Assembly: GCF_024623785.1 (NCBI RefSeq)
Contig: NZ_JANKBZ010000058.1
Coordinates: 1 to 37,578, forward strand
Source: Archangium lipolyticum
Lineage (GTDB): Bacteria; Myxococcota; Myxococcia; Myxococcales; Myxococcaceae
Length of the DNA stretch: 37,578 nucleotides
Direction of reading: 5' to 3'
The first letter of the stretch is position 1, and every line of letters begins with the position of its first letter. The notes below the pieces were generated by a model that was not told the origin of the DNA, searched no databases, and was given only the letters and a program-made list of their open reading frames with translations. Below are positions 1 to 12,355 of the stretch, one piece after another. The position numbers were made by a program, and so were the translations under genes.

Positions 1-126
1 TCTGTCTCTGGGCTTCGAGTCCGAGGGTCACCCCTCGTCCCCGCCAGATAGCTACCGAGGGGGTCGACTTCCTCCTCGGGCGGGACTTCCACCCGCTGGT
101 CAAGTGCACCTTCACGGCGCACGCAC
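1..126 (-). mobile_element. Possible 5' end of a group II intron (runs off window)
   Basis: Read on the minus strand, a GTGCG motif at about 122-126 (a second overlapping one lies at 118-122) is followed by a GGTGGAAGTCCC-like segment and then by short self-complementary blocks ending in a CGAAGCCCAG segment near the window edge. GUGYG at the 5' end and a G-rich GGUGGAAGUCC segment shortly after are typical of domain I of bacterial group II introns. No reverse-transcriptase ORF is visible because the element would continue to the left of base 1. It would lie about 38 bp beyond the tRNA-Leu terminator, not flush with it as for class C introns. This is pattern recognition on a fragment; it could be some other structured RNA or unannotated intergenic DNA. 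Confidence 0.3.
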
Positions 127-163
127 ATTGGCGGCACATAGGCAGGAGGCGTAGCCCAGAAAC

Positions 164-199
164 GAAAAAAGCCCCCGAGTCACTTGGACTCGGAGGCTT
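164..199 (-). terminator. Rho-independent terminator of tRNA-Leu
   Basis: On the minus strand a 10-bp stem (GCCTCCGAGT pairing with ACTCGGGGGC, one G-T pair, loop of about 8 nt) is followed directly by six T residues (165-170). It begins about 10 nt after the 3' end of the tRNA gene. Confidence 0.88.
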
Positions 200-208
200 C
201 TTTCGGAG

Positions 209-290
209 TGCCCAGGGCGGGATTCGAACCCGCACACCTTTCGGCGCCACCCCCTCAAGATGGTGTGTCTACCAGTTCCACCACCTGGGC
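209..290 (-). tRNA. tRNA-Leu (anticodon GAG)
   Basis: Minus-strand cloverleaf with a 7-bp acceptor stem (GCCCAGG with CCTGGGC, discriminator A at 209), a D-arm containing AACTGGTAGACAC, and an anticodon stem CCATC/GGTGG closing the loop TTGAGGG, so the anticodon is GAG, which reads CUC and CUU leucine codons. A short variable arm typical of class II tRNAs lies before the T-arm GCGGGTTCGAATCCCGC. Total length is 82 nt. The 3' CCA is not encoded; the next bases are CTC. It has its own promoter-like sequence upstream and a strong terminator downstream, so it is probably transcribed alone. Confidence 0.97.
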
Positions 291-341
291 TTTTCCTCCG
301 CGGCCCCTACCGCCGTGCCGCGTCGGCAACTTCGACGCGGC

Positions 342-371
342 CTCTAGTACCACGAACCGCGCCTTGTGCAA
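342..371 (-). promoter_or_regulatory. Putative promoter of tRNA-Leu
   Basis: Minus strand: TTGCAC at 366-371 and TACTAG at 344-349 (16-nt spacing) or ACTAGA at 343-348 (17-nt spacing). The predicted transcription start is about 45 nt upstream of the tRNA. The -35 is near consensus; the -10 is weak against TATAAT but resembles the TAG-type -10 sequences seen elsewhere in this window. Read by eye. Confidence 0.5.
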
Positions 372-391
372 CATTGATTTTTAACCGCATC

Positions 392-418
392 GCCACCCGG
401 TCTCTTCCGCCGGGTGGC
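392..418 (-). terminator. Hairpin after secG, possible terminator
   Basis: A perfect 9-bp inverted repeat (GCCACCCGG / CCGGGTGGC, 9-nt loop) lies 12 nt past the secG stop codon. No U-run follows directly on the minus strand, so it would be a non-canonical terminator or an RNA 3'-end stabiliser. It is suitably placed to end the gap-pgk-tpiA-secG transcript before the tRNA-Leu promoter. Confidence 0.4.
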
Positions 419-429
419 CGCACGCCCAC

Positions 430-900
430 CTACTGAGCGGGCGCGGGAGCCGGGGTCTCGGCCGGCCGCGGCGTCTCCACCGTGCTCGGCGTGCCCGGGG
501 CATTCTGCTGCGCGGGAGCCGCACCCGAGGAAGGCGCCGCCTCCTGCGGATTGGCCGGAGGAATCTGGCCCGCCGGAGGAGCCCCGCTGCCAGGCTGCGC
601 CGTGCCCTGCTGCGGCACCGCCGGAGCCTGCTGCGCCGCCGGCTTCGCCACCGCGCCCGCCGCCACCGAGGTGCGCATGCCCACGAAGGACAGGCCCAGC
701 GACGTCAGGAAGAACAACGCCGCGCAGATGCCCGTCACCTTGCTCAGGAAGGTCGTCGCACCGCGCCCACCGAATGCACTCGTCGCCGCACCGCCACCCA
801 GGGCAGAGCCCATGCCCGCGTCCTTCCCGGGCTGCAACAGGATGACGAAGATCATGAACACGCACAGGAGGACGTGCACGATCGTCACGAAGGTCAACAT
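430..900 (-). CDS. secG: Preprotein translocase subunit SecG
   Basis: SecG is a small subunit of the SecYEG inner-membrane channel. The 156-residue product has the family layout: a first membrane helix at about residues 3-21, then the conserved cytoplasmic loop with LLQPGKDAGMGSALGGG and a TSAFGGRG segment, then a second helix at about 52-74. It is longer than the E. coli protein (about 110 residues) because of an 80-residue Ala/Pro/Gln-rich tail that is probably disordered. The ATG at 900 is preceded by a purine-rich GAAAGAAGAG. It is the last gene of the minus-strand gap-pgk-tpiA-secG cluster, a common bacterial order, but the 82-nt gap after tpiA contains a promoter-like pair, so it may also be transcribed separately. 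Confidence 0.95.
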   Translation of the reverse strand: MLTFVTIVHVLLCVFMIFVILLQPGKDAGMGSALGGGAATSAFGGRGATTFLSKVTGICAALFFLTSLGLSFVGMRTSVAAGAVAKPAAQQAPAVPQQGTAQPGSGAPPAGQIPPANPQEAAPSSGAAPAQQNAPGTPSTVETPRPAETPAPAPAQ

Positions 901-941
901 GCTTTAAACTCTTCTTTCCGGTCCTGGATGAAAGGCCGCGC

Positions 942-971
942 AGCCTAACCGAACGGCCCTCGCGGTGACAA
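942..971 (-). promoter_or_regulatory. Putative internal promoter for secG
   Basis: Minus strand TTGTCA (966-971) and TAGGCT (942-947) with 18-nt spacing, inside the 82-nt tpiA-secG gap. The predicted start gives a leader of about 35 nt. This would uncouple secG expression from glycolysis. Read by eye. Confidence 0.45.
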
Positions 972-982
972 TCTTCCTGCGA

Positions 983-1756
983 TCAGACCCCGCCCCGGGC
1001 GATCGCCAGGAAGTCCCCCGCCTTCAGACTCGCCCCGCCCACCAGCGCCCCGTCCACGTCCGCCTGCCCCAGCAGTTCCGCCGCGTTGTCCGGCTTCACG
1101 CTCCCGCCGTACTGGATGCGCACCTGCTCCGCCGTGTCCCGGTCGTACAGCCGGCCCAGCTGCTCGCGGATGGCCCGGTGCACCTCCTGCGCCTGGGCGC
1201 TCGTGGCCGTCCGGCCCGTGCCAATGGCCCACACCGGCTCGTACGCCAGCACGAAGCCCGCCACCTCGGCCGCCGAAAAGCCCTTCAGCGCCCCCGCCAC
1301 CTGCCGCTCCACCACCTCCAGGGTGCGGTTGGCCTCGCGCTCGGCCAGCGTCTCGCCCACGCAGATGATGGGCTTCATCCCCGCCCCCAGCACCGCCTTG
1401 GTGCGCTTGTTCACCGTCTCGTCCGTCTCGCCGAAGTACTGCCGGCGCTCCGAGTGGCCGAGGATGACGTAGGCGCACCCCACGTCCTTCAGCATCGCCG
1501 CGGACACCTCGCCGGTGTACGCGCCGCTGGCCTCCCAGTGGCAGTTCTGGGCCGCCAGCTTCAGGGGGGAGCCCTCCAGCTCCTTCGCCACCGCGTGCAG
1601 CGAGACGAAGGGAGGCGCCACGACGAGCTCCACCCGGTCTCCCGGAATCGAGGCCACCAGCCCCTTCAGCTCGCGCACCAGCGCGAGCCCCTCGGGGATG
1701 GTCTTGTTCATCTTCCAGTTACCGGCGATGAGCTTGCGTCGCGCCTGTGCCGCCAT
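983..1756 (-). CDS. tpiA: Triosephosphate isomerase
   Basis: This cytosolic glycolytic enzyme interconverts dihydroxyacetone phosphate and glyceraldehyde 3-phosphate. The 257-residue length is normal for this TIM-barrel family. The active site is complete: Asn13 and Lys15 in GNWKMN, electrophile His101 in ILGHSERR, catalytic base Glu173 in [11 protein letters not shown], and the phosphate-binding YGGSVKPDN and GALVGGASL segments near the C-terminus. The ATG at 1756 has a good GGGAGGGAG ribosome-binding site 5 nt upstream. It follows pgk after 33 nt in the same operon. Confidence 0.98.
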   Translation of the reverse strand: MAAQARRKLIAGNWKMNKTIPEGLALVRELKGLVASIPGDRVELVVAPPFVSLHAVAKELEGSPLKLAAQNCHWEASGAYTGEVSAAMLKDVGCAYVILGHSERRQYFGETDETVNKRTKAVLGAGMKPIICVGETLAEREANRTLEVVERQVAGALKGFSAAEVAGFVLAYEPVWAIGTGRTATSAQAQEVHRAIREQLGRLYDRDTAEQVRIQYGGSVKPDNAAELLGQADVDGALVGGASLKAGDFLAIARGGV

Positions 1757-1789
1757 GAGGACTCCCTCCCTGGGTGTTGGATGCGTGGA

Positions 1790-2977
<1,188 letters not shown>

Positions 2978-3009
2978 CTCGGTCCTCCCACTCGGAACGC
3001 GAACTGCGA

Positions 3010-6919
<3,910 letters not shown>

Positions 6920-6929
6920 GAGGGGGCGG

Positions 6930-6959
6930 ACGTTAGGCCTCGGCGCGAGGGCACGGCAA
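6930..6959 (-). promoter_or_regulatory. Putative promoter of the amidase gene
   Basis: Minus strand TTGCCG (6954-6959) and TAACGT (6930-6935) with 18-nt spacing. Only 10 nt separate the -10 from the ATG, so the leader would be a few bases at most, and no Shine-Dalgarno is visible. It lies in the 80-nt divergent region shared with dgkA. Confidence 0.45.
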
Positions 6960-6999
6960 TCAATCCGTGGTGCCCGCCTGCTCTCCCGCTAACCTGTCC

Positions 7000-7677
7000 A
7001 TGATGAGCACCCCTGCCCTCTCACCCCAGCCGCCTCCCGAGAAGAAGCAGCCTCCGACCTACCCGCCTCGCGGTGGCTCCGGGATGCTCGCTTCCTTGTG
7101 CCATGCGTGGAACGGGCTCATCCACACCGTCGTCCACCAGCGAAACATGCGCGTCCACCTCGTCTCCGCGCTGCTCGTGGGCCTGGTGGGCAGCGGCATC
7201 GAGCTGGGGCTCGCCGAGAAGGTGACGCTCATCTTCTGCGTCCTCCTCATCTTCTTCGCGGAGATCCTCAACAGCGCGCTCGAGCACCTGGTGGACCTCG
7301 CCACCCGGCACTTCGACGAGAAGGCCCGCCTCACCAAGGACGCGGCCGCCGCGGGCGTGCTGGTGCTCGCCGTGGGCACCGTCGTCATCTTCGCCGCCAT
7401 CCTCGTGCACAACTGGGAGACGGTGATCAACAGCGGACCCCAGATCGCCCGCCAGGTGGCCCTCGGGCTTCCCCTCGCCCTGTGCGTGATGGTGCTGGTG
7501 CTGCCACAGCCGCGCTCCGCCTGGGTGGACAGGCTGGCCTTCGTGGGAGGCGCCATCCTGCTCGGAGCGCTCGCGCCACGTACCGCCAGCTCCGTCTTCA
7601 CCGCCATGGACGCCGGCCTGCTCATCGTCGCCGGAGCCGCCGCCCGCCAGCGCCGCCGTGAGCGCATGGGGGGCTGA
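7000..7677 (+). CDS. dgkA: Diacylglycerol kinase / undecaprenol kinase family membrane protein (DgkA-type)
   Basis: An integral membrane lipid kinase that phosphorylates diacylglycerol or undecaprenol, feeding phospholipid or cell-wall lipid-carrier recycling; the substrate cannot be told from sequence. After a Pro-rich N-terminus comes the DgkA core: AWNGLIHTVVHQRNMRVHL, then the signature FFAEILNSALEHLVDL and KDAAAAGVLV, with three helices. The protein is about 225 residues, nearly double classical DgkA, because two further hydrophobic helices follow the core. Tandem ATGs at 7000 and 7003 are both possible starts; a GTG at 6967 in frame is less likely. A TAACCT lies only 4 nt upstream of the first ATG and there is no ribosome-binding site, which favours a leaderless message. 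Divergent from the amidase gene. Confidence 0.85.
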   Translation: MMSTPALSPQPPPEKKQPPTYPPRGGSGMLASLCHAWNGLIHTVVHQRNMRVHLVSALLVGLVGSGIELGLAEKVTLIFCVLLIFFAEILNSALEHLVDLATRHFDEKARLTKDAAAAGVLVLAVGTVVIFAAILVHNWETVINSGPQIARQVALGLPLALCVMVLVLPQPRSAWVDRLAFVGGAILLGALAPRTASSVFTAMDAGLLIVAGAAARQRRRERMGG

Positions 7678-7681
7678 AACG

Positions 7682-7711
7682 AAAAAACCGGCCCAGGGGC
7701 CGGTCTTCTTT
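7682..7711. terminator. Bidirectional terminator between dgkA and the small unknown gene
   Basis: A 7-bp stem ACCGGCC/GGCCGGT has an A-run on its left (7682-7687) and a T-rich tract on its right, so it gives a U-tract in both directions. It serves dgkA (plus) and the convergent gene ending at 7792 (minus). Confidence 0.8.
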
Positions 7712-7791
7712 GCTTGCCTCCTAGGGGCGCTCGAGCCCCGGGACCTGCCCGGAACCCGTCCGCCCGCTAGGGACGGCCCCAGTCTAACGCT

Positions 7792-8184
7792 TCAGACTTC
7801 CTGCCGGAAGTCCGGCCGGGCCTCCTGCGTCTGCTGCACAACACCCTTGTCGACTCCCTTGAGGTCCTCCGTTACCAAATCCAGCAGCTCGGTGGCCATG
7901 CCGATGATCTGCATCGGGGTGTAGCCGCTGGCGCGCAGCTGGTTGAAGAAGGTGCGTGCAAGGATTCGAGTGCCCTGCTTGTCAGTACTCAAGGACGTGT
8001 CCTCCGAAAGCGGTGGGACCGCGTAATCACTGGGGGCTGGCTCTTCAACCCCCGTGCCAGCCGTCACCTTCCAGATGAATTCCCCATGACTCTCGGGGAG
8101 TTGAGAGAGTCTGGGGGCCTGGCGGCACCTCGCGCAGATGCGAAGGGCCCTTCGCACCTCGCGAGAATCCCCGGGGGACCGCAT
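7792..8184 (-). CDS. Small protein of unknown function
   Basis: I do not recognise a family. The frame encodes up to 130 residues: a basic N-terminus with one CxxC (RICARCRQ), a middle part rich in Pro, Ser and acidic residues, and a C-terminal helical segment with FFNQLRASGYTPMQIIGMATELLDLVTEDLK character. The C-terminal half looks like a real folded helix pair, and the gene is framed by a downstream bidirectional terminator, both of which support it being coding. The start is uncertain: the ATG at 8184 has no clear ribosome-binding site. It is divergent from the FAD protein gene at 8309. The single CxxC is not enough to claim a zinc site. Confidence 0.6.
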   Translation of the reverse strand: MRSPGDSREVRRALRICARCRQAPRLSQLPESHGEFIWKVTAGTGVEEPAPSDYAVPPLSEDTSLSTDKQGTRILARTFFNQLRASGYTPMQIIGMATELLDLVTEDLKGVDKGVVQQTQEARPDFRQEV

Positions 8185-8308
8185 GAGCGGGGTGCATCGT
8201 CAAGTTCGCACCCACCCGCCCCAGGGGTGTTCAACAGCTTGCATTTGGGGGCTCGGACGGCGCACATACGCGCCCCCTTTCCCCTGCTTCAGGAGAAGAG
8301 AGCAGCGC

Positions 8309-9904
8309 ATGGCGTATCGGGTGAACAACATCGGGCTGTGGTTGGACGAGCCGGAAGAGCTGCTCGGCCAGCGTGCGGCCGAGAAGCTGGGCGTGACTCG
8401 ATCGGACCTGGCGTCCGTGCGGGTCGTGCGCGCGGTGCTGGACGCACGCAAGAAAGGCAGTCCTCGCTACATCTATACGCTGGAGGTGGAAGTGGCTCCG
8501 GGGCGCAAGCTCGGGCGCATGCCTCCGGACGTGAGCGAGACCCCCCCGCCTCCCGAGCCTCCCGAGCGCGTGAAGCCGCCGGAGCGGATGCCCCTCATCA
8601 TCGGCACCGGACCCGCCGGCCTCTTCTGCGCCCTGGGCCTGCTGGAACGCGGCGTACGCACCATCCTCCTCGAGCGCGGCAAGGAAGTCGTGTCGCGGCG
8701 GAAAGATGTGGCGAAGCTGATGCGGGACGGCTCGTTGGATCCGGAGAGCAACATGAACTTCGGAGAGGGTGGGGCCGGCGCTTATACCGACGGCAAGTTG
8801 TCCACGCGCATCAACCACCCCATGGTGCGCAAGGTCATCGAGACGTTCGCCCGGTGCGGCGCGCCGGACCACATCCTCATCGAGGGCAAGCCGCACATCG
8901 GCTCGGACCTGCTGCCGGGCGCGGTGGCGACGCTGCGCGACGAGCTCATCGCCGGGGGCTGCCAGGTGCTCTTCGAGCACAAGGTGGAGGAGGTGCTCTA
9001 CCGGGACGGCCGGGTCGCGGGGCTGAAGCTCACGGATGGGCGCACGCTGGAGAGCGACCGGGTCGTGCTCGCCCCGGGCAACTCGGCGCGCGAGCTCTAT
9101 GAGCGCTTCGCCGCGGACGGGCGCGTGGTCATCGAGCCCAAGCCCTTCGCCCTCGGCTTCCGGGCCGAGCACCCGCAGGGCCTCATCAACTCCATCCAGT
9201 ACGGGAGCGCGGCGAAGAACCCGAAGCTGCCCCCGGCCGACTACAAGCTGGCGGAGAACCTGGAGGTGGATGGGGAGGTGCGCGGCATCTACTCGTTCTG
9301 CATGTGCCCGGGCGGCATCGTGGTGCCCACGCCCACCCAGGACGGGCTGCAGTGCACCAACGGCATGAGCAACTCGCGCCGCAACGCGAAGTACGCCAAC
9401 GCGGGCATCGTCGTCACCGTGTCCGTGCAGGACTTCGAGCGCGAGGGGTTCCGAGGGCCCCTGGCGGGCCTGGAGTTCCAGCGCCACTGGGAGGCCAAGG
9501 CGTACGAGCTGGGCGGCGGGAAGTTCTACGCCCCCGCGCAGACGATTCCGGACTACCTGGCCGGGCGCGTGAAGAAGGACCCGGGTGGGACGAGCTACCG
9601 GCCGGGCCTGGCGCATACGGATCTGAACAAGCTCTTCCCTCCGAGCCTCACACAGTCACTGAAGCAGGCGCTGAAGGCGTTCGACCGGAAGATGCGTGGT
9701 TTCATCAGTGATGAGGGCAAGCTCATCGGCATCGAGAGCCGCACCAGCTCGCCGGTGCGGATTACCCGCGGCGAGGACATGCAGTCCGTGTCGATGCGGG
9801 GGCTCTACCCCGCCGGCGAGGGCTGTGGCTACGCGGGCGGTATCGTCTCCTCGGCCATTGATGGACTGCGCGTGGCGGAGCAGATTGCGCGCGAGCTGGC
9901 CTGA
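8309..9904 (+). CDS. FAD-dependent oxidoreductase (COG2509-type NAD(FAD)-utilising dehydrogenase)
   Basis: A cytosolic flavoprotein of unknown substrate. The ATG at 8309 (MAYRVNNIGLWLDEP) has AGGAG upstream; the frame is open to 8138 but that part is not protein-like. The 531-residue product has an N-terminal domain of about 75 residues (VRVVRAVLDARKKGSPRYIYT), a Pro-rich linker, and then the FAD-binding GTGPAGLF motif at about 96-103 with a downstream Glu-Arg-Gly. The family-typical SNMNFGEGGAGAYTDGKL, a CMCPGG segment with NGMSNSRR, and a C-terminal GLYPAGEGCGYAGGI flavin-contact motif all follow. The next gene (GYF-like) begins 17 nt downstream, probably in the same transcript. Confidence 0.9.
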   Translation: MAYRVNNIGLWLDEPEELLGQRAAEKLGVTRSDLASVRVVRAVLDARKKGSPRYIYTLEVEVAPGRKLGRMPPDVSETPPPPEPPERVKPPERMPLIIGTGPAGLFCALGLLERGVRTILLERGKEVVSRRKDVAKLMRDGSLDPESNMNFGEGGAGAYTDGKLSTRINHPMVRKVIETFARCGAPDHILIEGKPHIGSDLLPGAVATLRDELIAGGCQVLFEHKVEEVLYRDGRVAGLKLTDGRTLESDRVVLAPGNSARELYERFAADGRVVIEPKPFALGFRAEHPQGLINSIQYGSAAKNPKLPPADYKLAENLEVDGEVRGIYSFCMCPGGIVVPTPTQDGLQCTNGMSNSRRNAKYANAGIVVTVSVQDFEREGFRGPLAGLEFQRHWEAKAYELGGGKFYAPAQTIPDYLAGRVKKDPGGTSYRPGLAHTDLNKLFPPSLTQSLKQALKAFDRKMRGFISDEGKLIGIESRTSSPVRITRGEDMQSVSMRGLYPAGEGCGYAGGIVSSAIDGLRVAEQIARELA

Positions 9905-9921
9905 AACCACGGGAGGGAGCC

Positions 9922-10293
9922 ATGCGCTACCGCGTACGCACGCCTGACGGAGAGCTGGGGTACTCCACCATGAGGGACATCGAGGTGGCGTACACCCAGG
10001 GTCTGGTGGGGCCCGACGACGAGGTGCTCGAGGAGGGCCACACCACGTGGCGCAAGGCCTCGAGCATCCCGACGCTCGCCCGGGCCCGGCCTCCCTCGAC
10101 GGGACTGTCCGCTCGCGGCCAGTGGGTGGGAGCCGCCGTGTCGGTCGTGCTGGGCATCTGTGCACTGATGCTCATCACGAGCGACTCCGCGACCCGGCGG
10201 GGCCTGGGCTTCGTCCTGGCACTGGCCACGGGCGTGGTGCTCATGCGGGTGACGACCAAGGCCTTCAAGCGGCCGGGCTCACCGGGAGCCTGA
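9922..10293 (+). CDS. GYF_2-like domain membrane protein
   Basis: A 123-residue protein with an N-terminal GYF_2-like fold (about 1-55, with YSTMRDIEVAYTQGLVGPDDEVLEEG and a conserved-looking TTWRKAS) followed by two hydrophobic helices (about 72-90 and 95-112). Such domains in bacteria are usually thought to bind proline-rich peptides or act as small membrane-linked adaptors; the exact partner is unknown. The ATG at 9922 has GGGAGGGA just upstream. It sits 17 nt after the FAD oxidoreductase and is followed by a palindromic repeat region. Confidence 0.75.
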   Translation: MRYRVRTPDGELGYSTMRDIEVAYTQGLVGPDDEVLEEGHTTWRKASSIPTLARARPPSTGLSARGQWVGAAVSVVLGICALMLITSDSATRRGLGFVLALATGVVLMRVTTKAFKRPGSPGA

Positions 10294-10319
10294 GCAGCAG
10301 CACGGAGAGCAGGGTGACG

Positions 10320-10415
10320 ACCCTCACCCCGTCCCTCTCCCAGAGGGAGAGGGTCCAACCTGGTTCCTCACCGTGGATGTCCCCTCTCCCTCTGGGAGAG
10401 GGCTAGGGTGAGGGT
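10320..10415. repeat. Inverted pair of palindromic CTCTCCC/GGGAGAG repeats
   Basis: Unit 1 (10320-10353) reads ACCCTCACCCCGT, then CCCTCTCCC-AGA-GGGAGAGGG. Unit 2 (10380-10415) is the same element in opposite orientation, ending in GGGTGAGGGT. Each unit is itself a hairpin, and the two together make a larger inverted repeat with a spacer of about 26 nt. Related copies occur at 26964-27065 and 30405-30440. The type resembles REP-like intergenic palindromes of GC-rich bacteria. Between this pair and 10548 I see nothing else. Confidence 0.9.
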
Positions 10416-10548
10416 CTTCCCTCCCCGCTCCCCTGCCCTCCAGCCGAGCATCCTCGCCCTCCCCGCACCCGGTCCCCGCCTGCCGCATGTTCCCCTCCAA
10501 GGAAGCACACGGCGCGTGGCCGGAGATCCGGCCCACGCACAGGGGAGG

Positions 10549-11694
10549 ATGGCCTTGCTCAACACCTACCTTTCCCGCGAGGCGGCGCGGAGGCTGAAGC
10601 ACGGAGCGCCCTGGGTCCGCCGGGAGGACATCGTCTCGATGGAAGGCACTCCCTCCGTGGGAGAAGCCGTGCAGCTCCGGGACGAGGACGGGCACGTGCT
10701 GGGTCTGGCGGACGTGGACCTCGAGGCCTCCTACGCGGTACGCCGGCTGGGGCTGCCCGACGAGTCCGCCGAGGGTCTCATCCCCCGCCACGTCCGCCAC
10801 GCCTTCGAGCGCCGCGCGCGCATGGTGGATGACCCGCGCTTCTGCCGCGTCATCAACGACGATGGTGACGCCCTCCCCGGCCTCATCGTGGACCGCTACG
10901 ACACGCACCTCGTCGTCCAGACGCTCACGCGGGCCATGGACGCGCGGCTGCAGGAGATCACCCGCGCCCTCGTGGAGGTAGGCGGGGCCGAGTCCGTGCT
11001 GCTGCGCAACGACACCGCCCGGCGCCGGCAGCTCGGCCTGCCCGTGCAGCGGCCCCATGCCCTGTATGGCAACCCGCCGCGCTGGAGCCGCGTGCTGGAG
11101 ATGGGGGCCCGCTTCACGGTGGACCTCACCTATGGCCCGGGCGTGGGCTACCCGTACGACCAGCGCGAGCTGCGCCGCTTCATCTCCCGCCTGTCCCAGG
11201 GGGCCCGGGTGCTGGACCCGAGCTGCCACGTGGGCGGCCTCTTCGTCCACGCGGGCCGCCATGGTGCCCGCTCCATCCTCGCCTTCGACGCCGACGCGGA
11301 CACGGCGGACCTCGCCCGGGAGAACGGTGAGGCCAACGGACTGCTGGGCCGCCTCCAGGTGCAACGCGGCGACGCGCTCTCCGTGCTGCGCGGCCTGCAC
11401 GACACCTTCGACCTGGTGCTGCTGGACACCCCCGAGGCCTCCTCCGCCGACACCTTCATCGAGCAGGTGCGCCTGGGCCTGCGCGCCACCCGCCACGGCG
11501 GCTATCTCCTCCTCGTCGGCTACCACCCGCCCCTGGCCACCGGCAGCTTCGACGAACTGGTGGCCGCGGCATGCGAGTTCGAGGGGCGCGTGGGCTTCCG
11601 CTTCGCCCGGCTCGGCCTGCCGCCGGACCACCCCACCCTGGTGGGCTTCCCCGGCACGGACTACCTGTCGGGCATCGCCCTCGAGGTGAGCTGA
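10549..11694 (+). CDS. RlmI-like class I SAM-dependent methyltransferase, divergent active site
   Basis: Resembles the RlmI/YccW family of 23S rRNA cytosine-C5 methyltransferases: an N-terminal PUA-like part with LKHGAPWVRREDI, the family segment DGDALPGLIVDRYD, then a Rossmann methyltransferase domain. Motif I is VLDPSCHVGGLFVHAG in place of the usual LNxFSYTGGF, and motif IV is LLDTPEAS where active members have DPP; no Cys follows motif IV or VI. RNA methylation at the classical site is therefore doubtful. The ATG at 10549 directly abuts a GGGGAGG, an unusually short spacing; an in-frame GTG near 10516 is an alternative. About 381 residues. It ends 3 nt before the convergent START gene. 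Confidence 0.75.
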   Translation: MALLNTYLSREAARRLKHGAPWVRREDIVSMEGTPSVGEAVQLRDEDGHVLGLADVDLEASYAVRRLGLPDESAEGLIPRHVRHAFERRARMVDDPRFCRVINDDGDALPGLIVDRYDTHLVVQTLTRAMDARLQEITRALVEVGGAESVLLRNDTARRRQLGLPVQRPHALYGNPPRWSRVLEMGARFTVDLTYGPGVGYPYDQRELRRFISRLSQGARVLDPSCHVGGLFVHAGRHGARSILAFDADADTADLARENGEANGLLGRLQVQRGDALSVLRGLHDTFDLVLLDTPEASSADTFIEQVRLGLRATRHGGYLLLVGYHPPLATGSFDELVAAACEFEGRVGFRFARLGLPPDHPTLVGFPGTDYLSGIALEVS

Positions 11695-11697
11695 GCC

Positions 11698-12309
11698 CTA
11701 CTTCTTCGTGGCGTACTTGCGCACGGCCCGGAGCACGTCCGGCACGGACTTCTTGTTCGCCCGGTCGGCCACCCACCCGGGCAGCGAGCCTCCCGGGTCC
11801 GTGTAGAGGTAGTAGGTGACGAAGGTCTTCTTCCCCTCCTCGCGCGGCTCCAGCAGCCAGTAGCCTCTGTTGAGTTTCACACGCACCACCCCCTCGCGCT
11901 CGGGGGGCAGCCCCTCCGTGGCCATCGTCCACGCCGCCTTCAGGAAGCCCTGGCCGTCCTTCCAGTCCGACTCGTCGACGATCCGGATGATGAATTCGCG
12001 CTTGTCCACCAGCGGCGCGTTCACCAGGCACTGGAACACGATGACCTTCCCGTCCTGCTCCGAGGACAGCACGCGGCTCTCCTCGGTGTAGGGCATCGTC
12101 TTCTTGTAGTTCGGGTAGTCACGGATGACCCGCCACACGTCGTGGGGCGGCGCATCCACCAGGGCGGTGGCCTTCACCTCGGCCACCGAGCCCCCCTCGG
12201 GGGTCCGGGCCAGTACGGTGATGCCGTCATCACGGGTCACCTGTTTCCAGGCCGGTTCATCGGCGCCAGCCAGCAGGACGAGCAGGGGCAGAGCGGGAAG
12301 GAAGGACAT
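11698..12309 (-). CDS. Exported START-domain lipid-binding protein
   Basis: A 203-residue protein with a signal peptide (about residues 1-17, SFLPALPLLVLLAGA) and a single START/Bet v 1-like domain: WKQVTRDDGITVLAR, ALVDAPPHDVWRVIRDYPNYKKTMPY, the central FQCLVNAPLVDKREFIIRI and a C-terminal amphipathic helix with VPDVLRAVRKYA. START domains bind lipids or other hydrophobic ligands in a deep cavity; the ligand is unknown and the location is probably periplasmic. The ATG at 12309 is preferred over 12318. A TAGGAT lies 7 nt upstream with no good ribosome-binding site, suggesting a leaderless message. The gene is divergent from the YhaM-like gene (46 bp between starts). Confidence 0.85.
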   Translation of the reverse strand: MSFLPALPLLVLLAGADEPAWKQVTRDDGITVLARTPEGGSVAEVKATALVDAPPHDVWRVIRDYPNYKKTMPYTEESRVLSSEQDGKVIVFQCLVNAPLVDKREFIIRIVDESDWKDGQGFLKAAWTMATEGLPPEREGVVRVKLNRGYWLLEPREEGKKTFVTYYLYTDPGGSLPGWVADRANKKSVPDVLRAVRKYATKK

Positions 12310-12355
12310 GAATCCCATCCTAACCGCCCGGGTGGTGCTAGTGTCGCCGGCCGAG

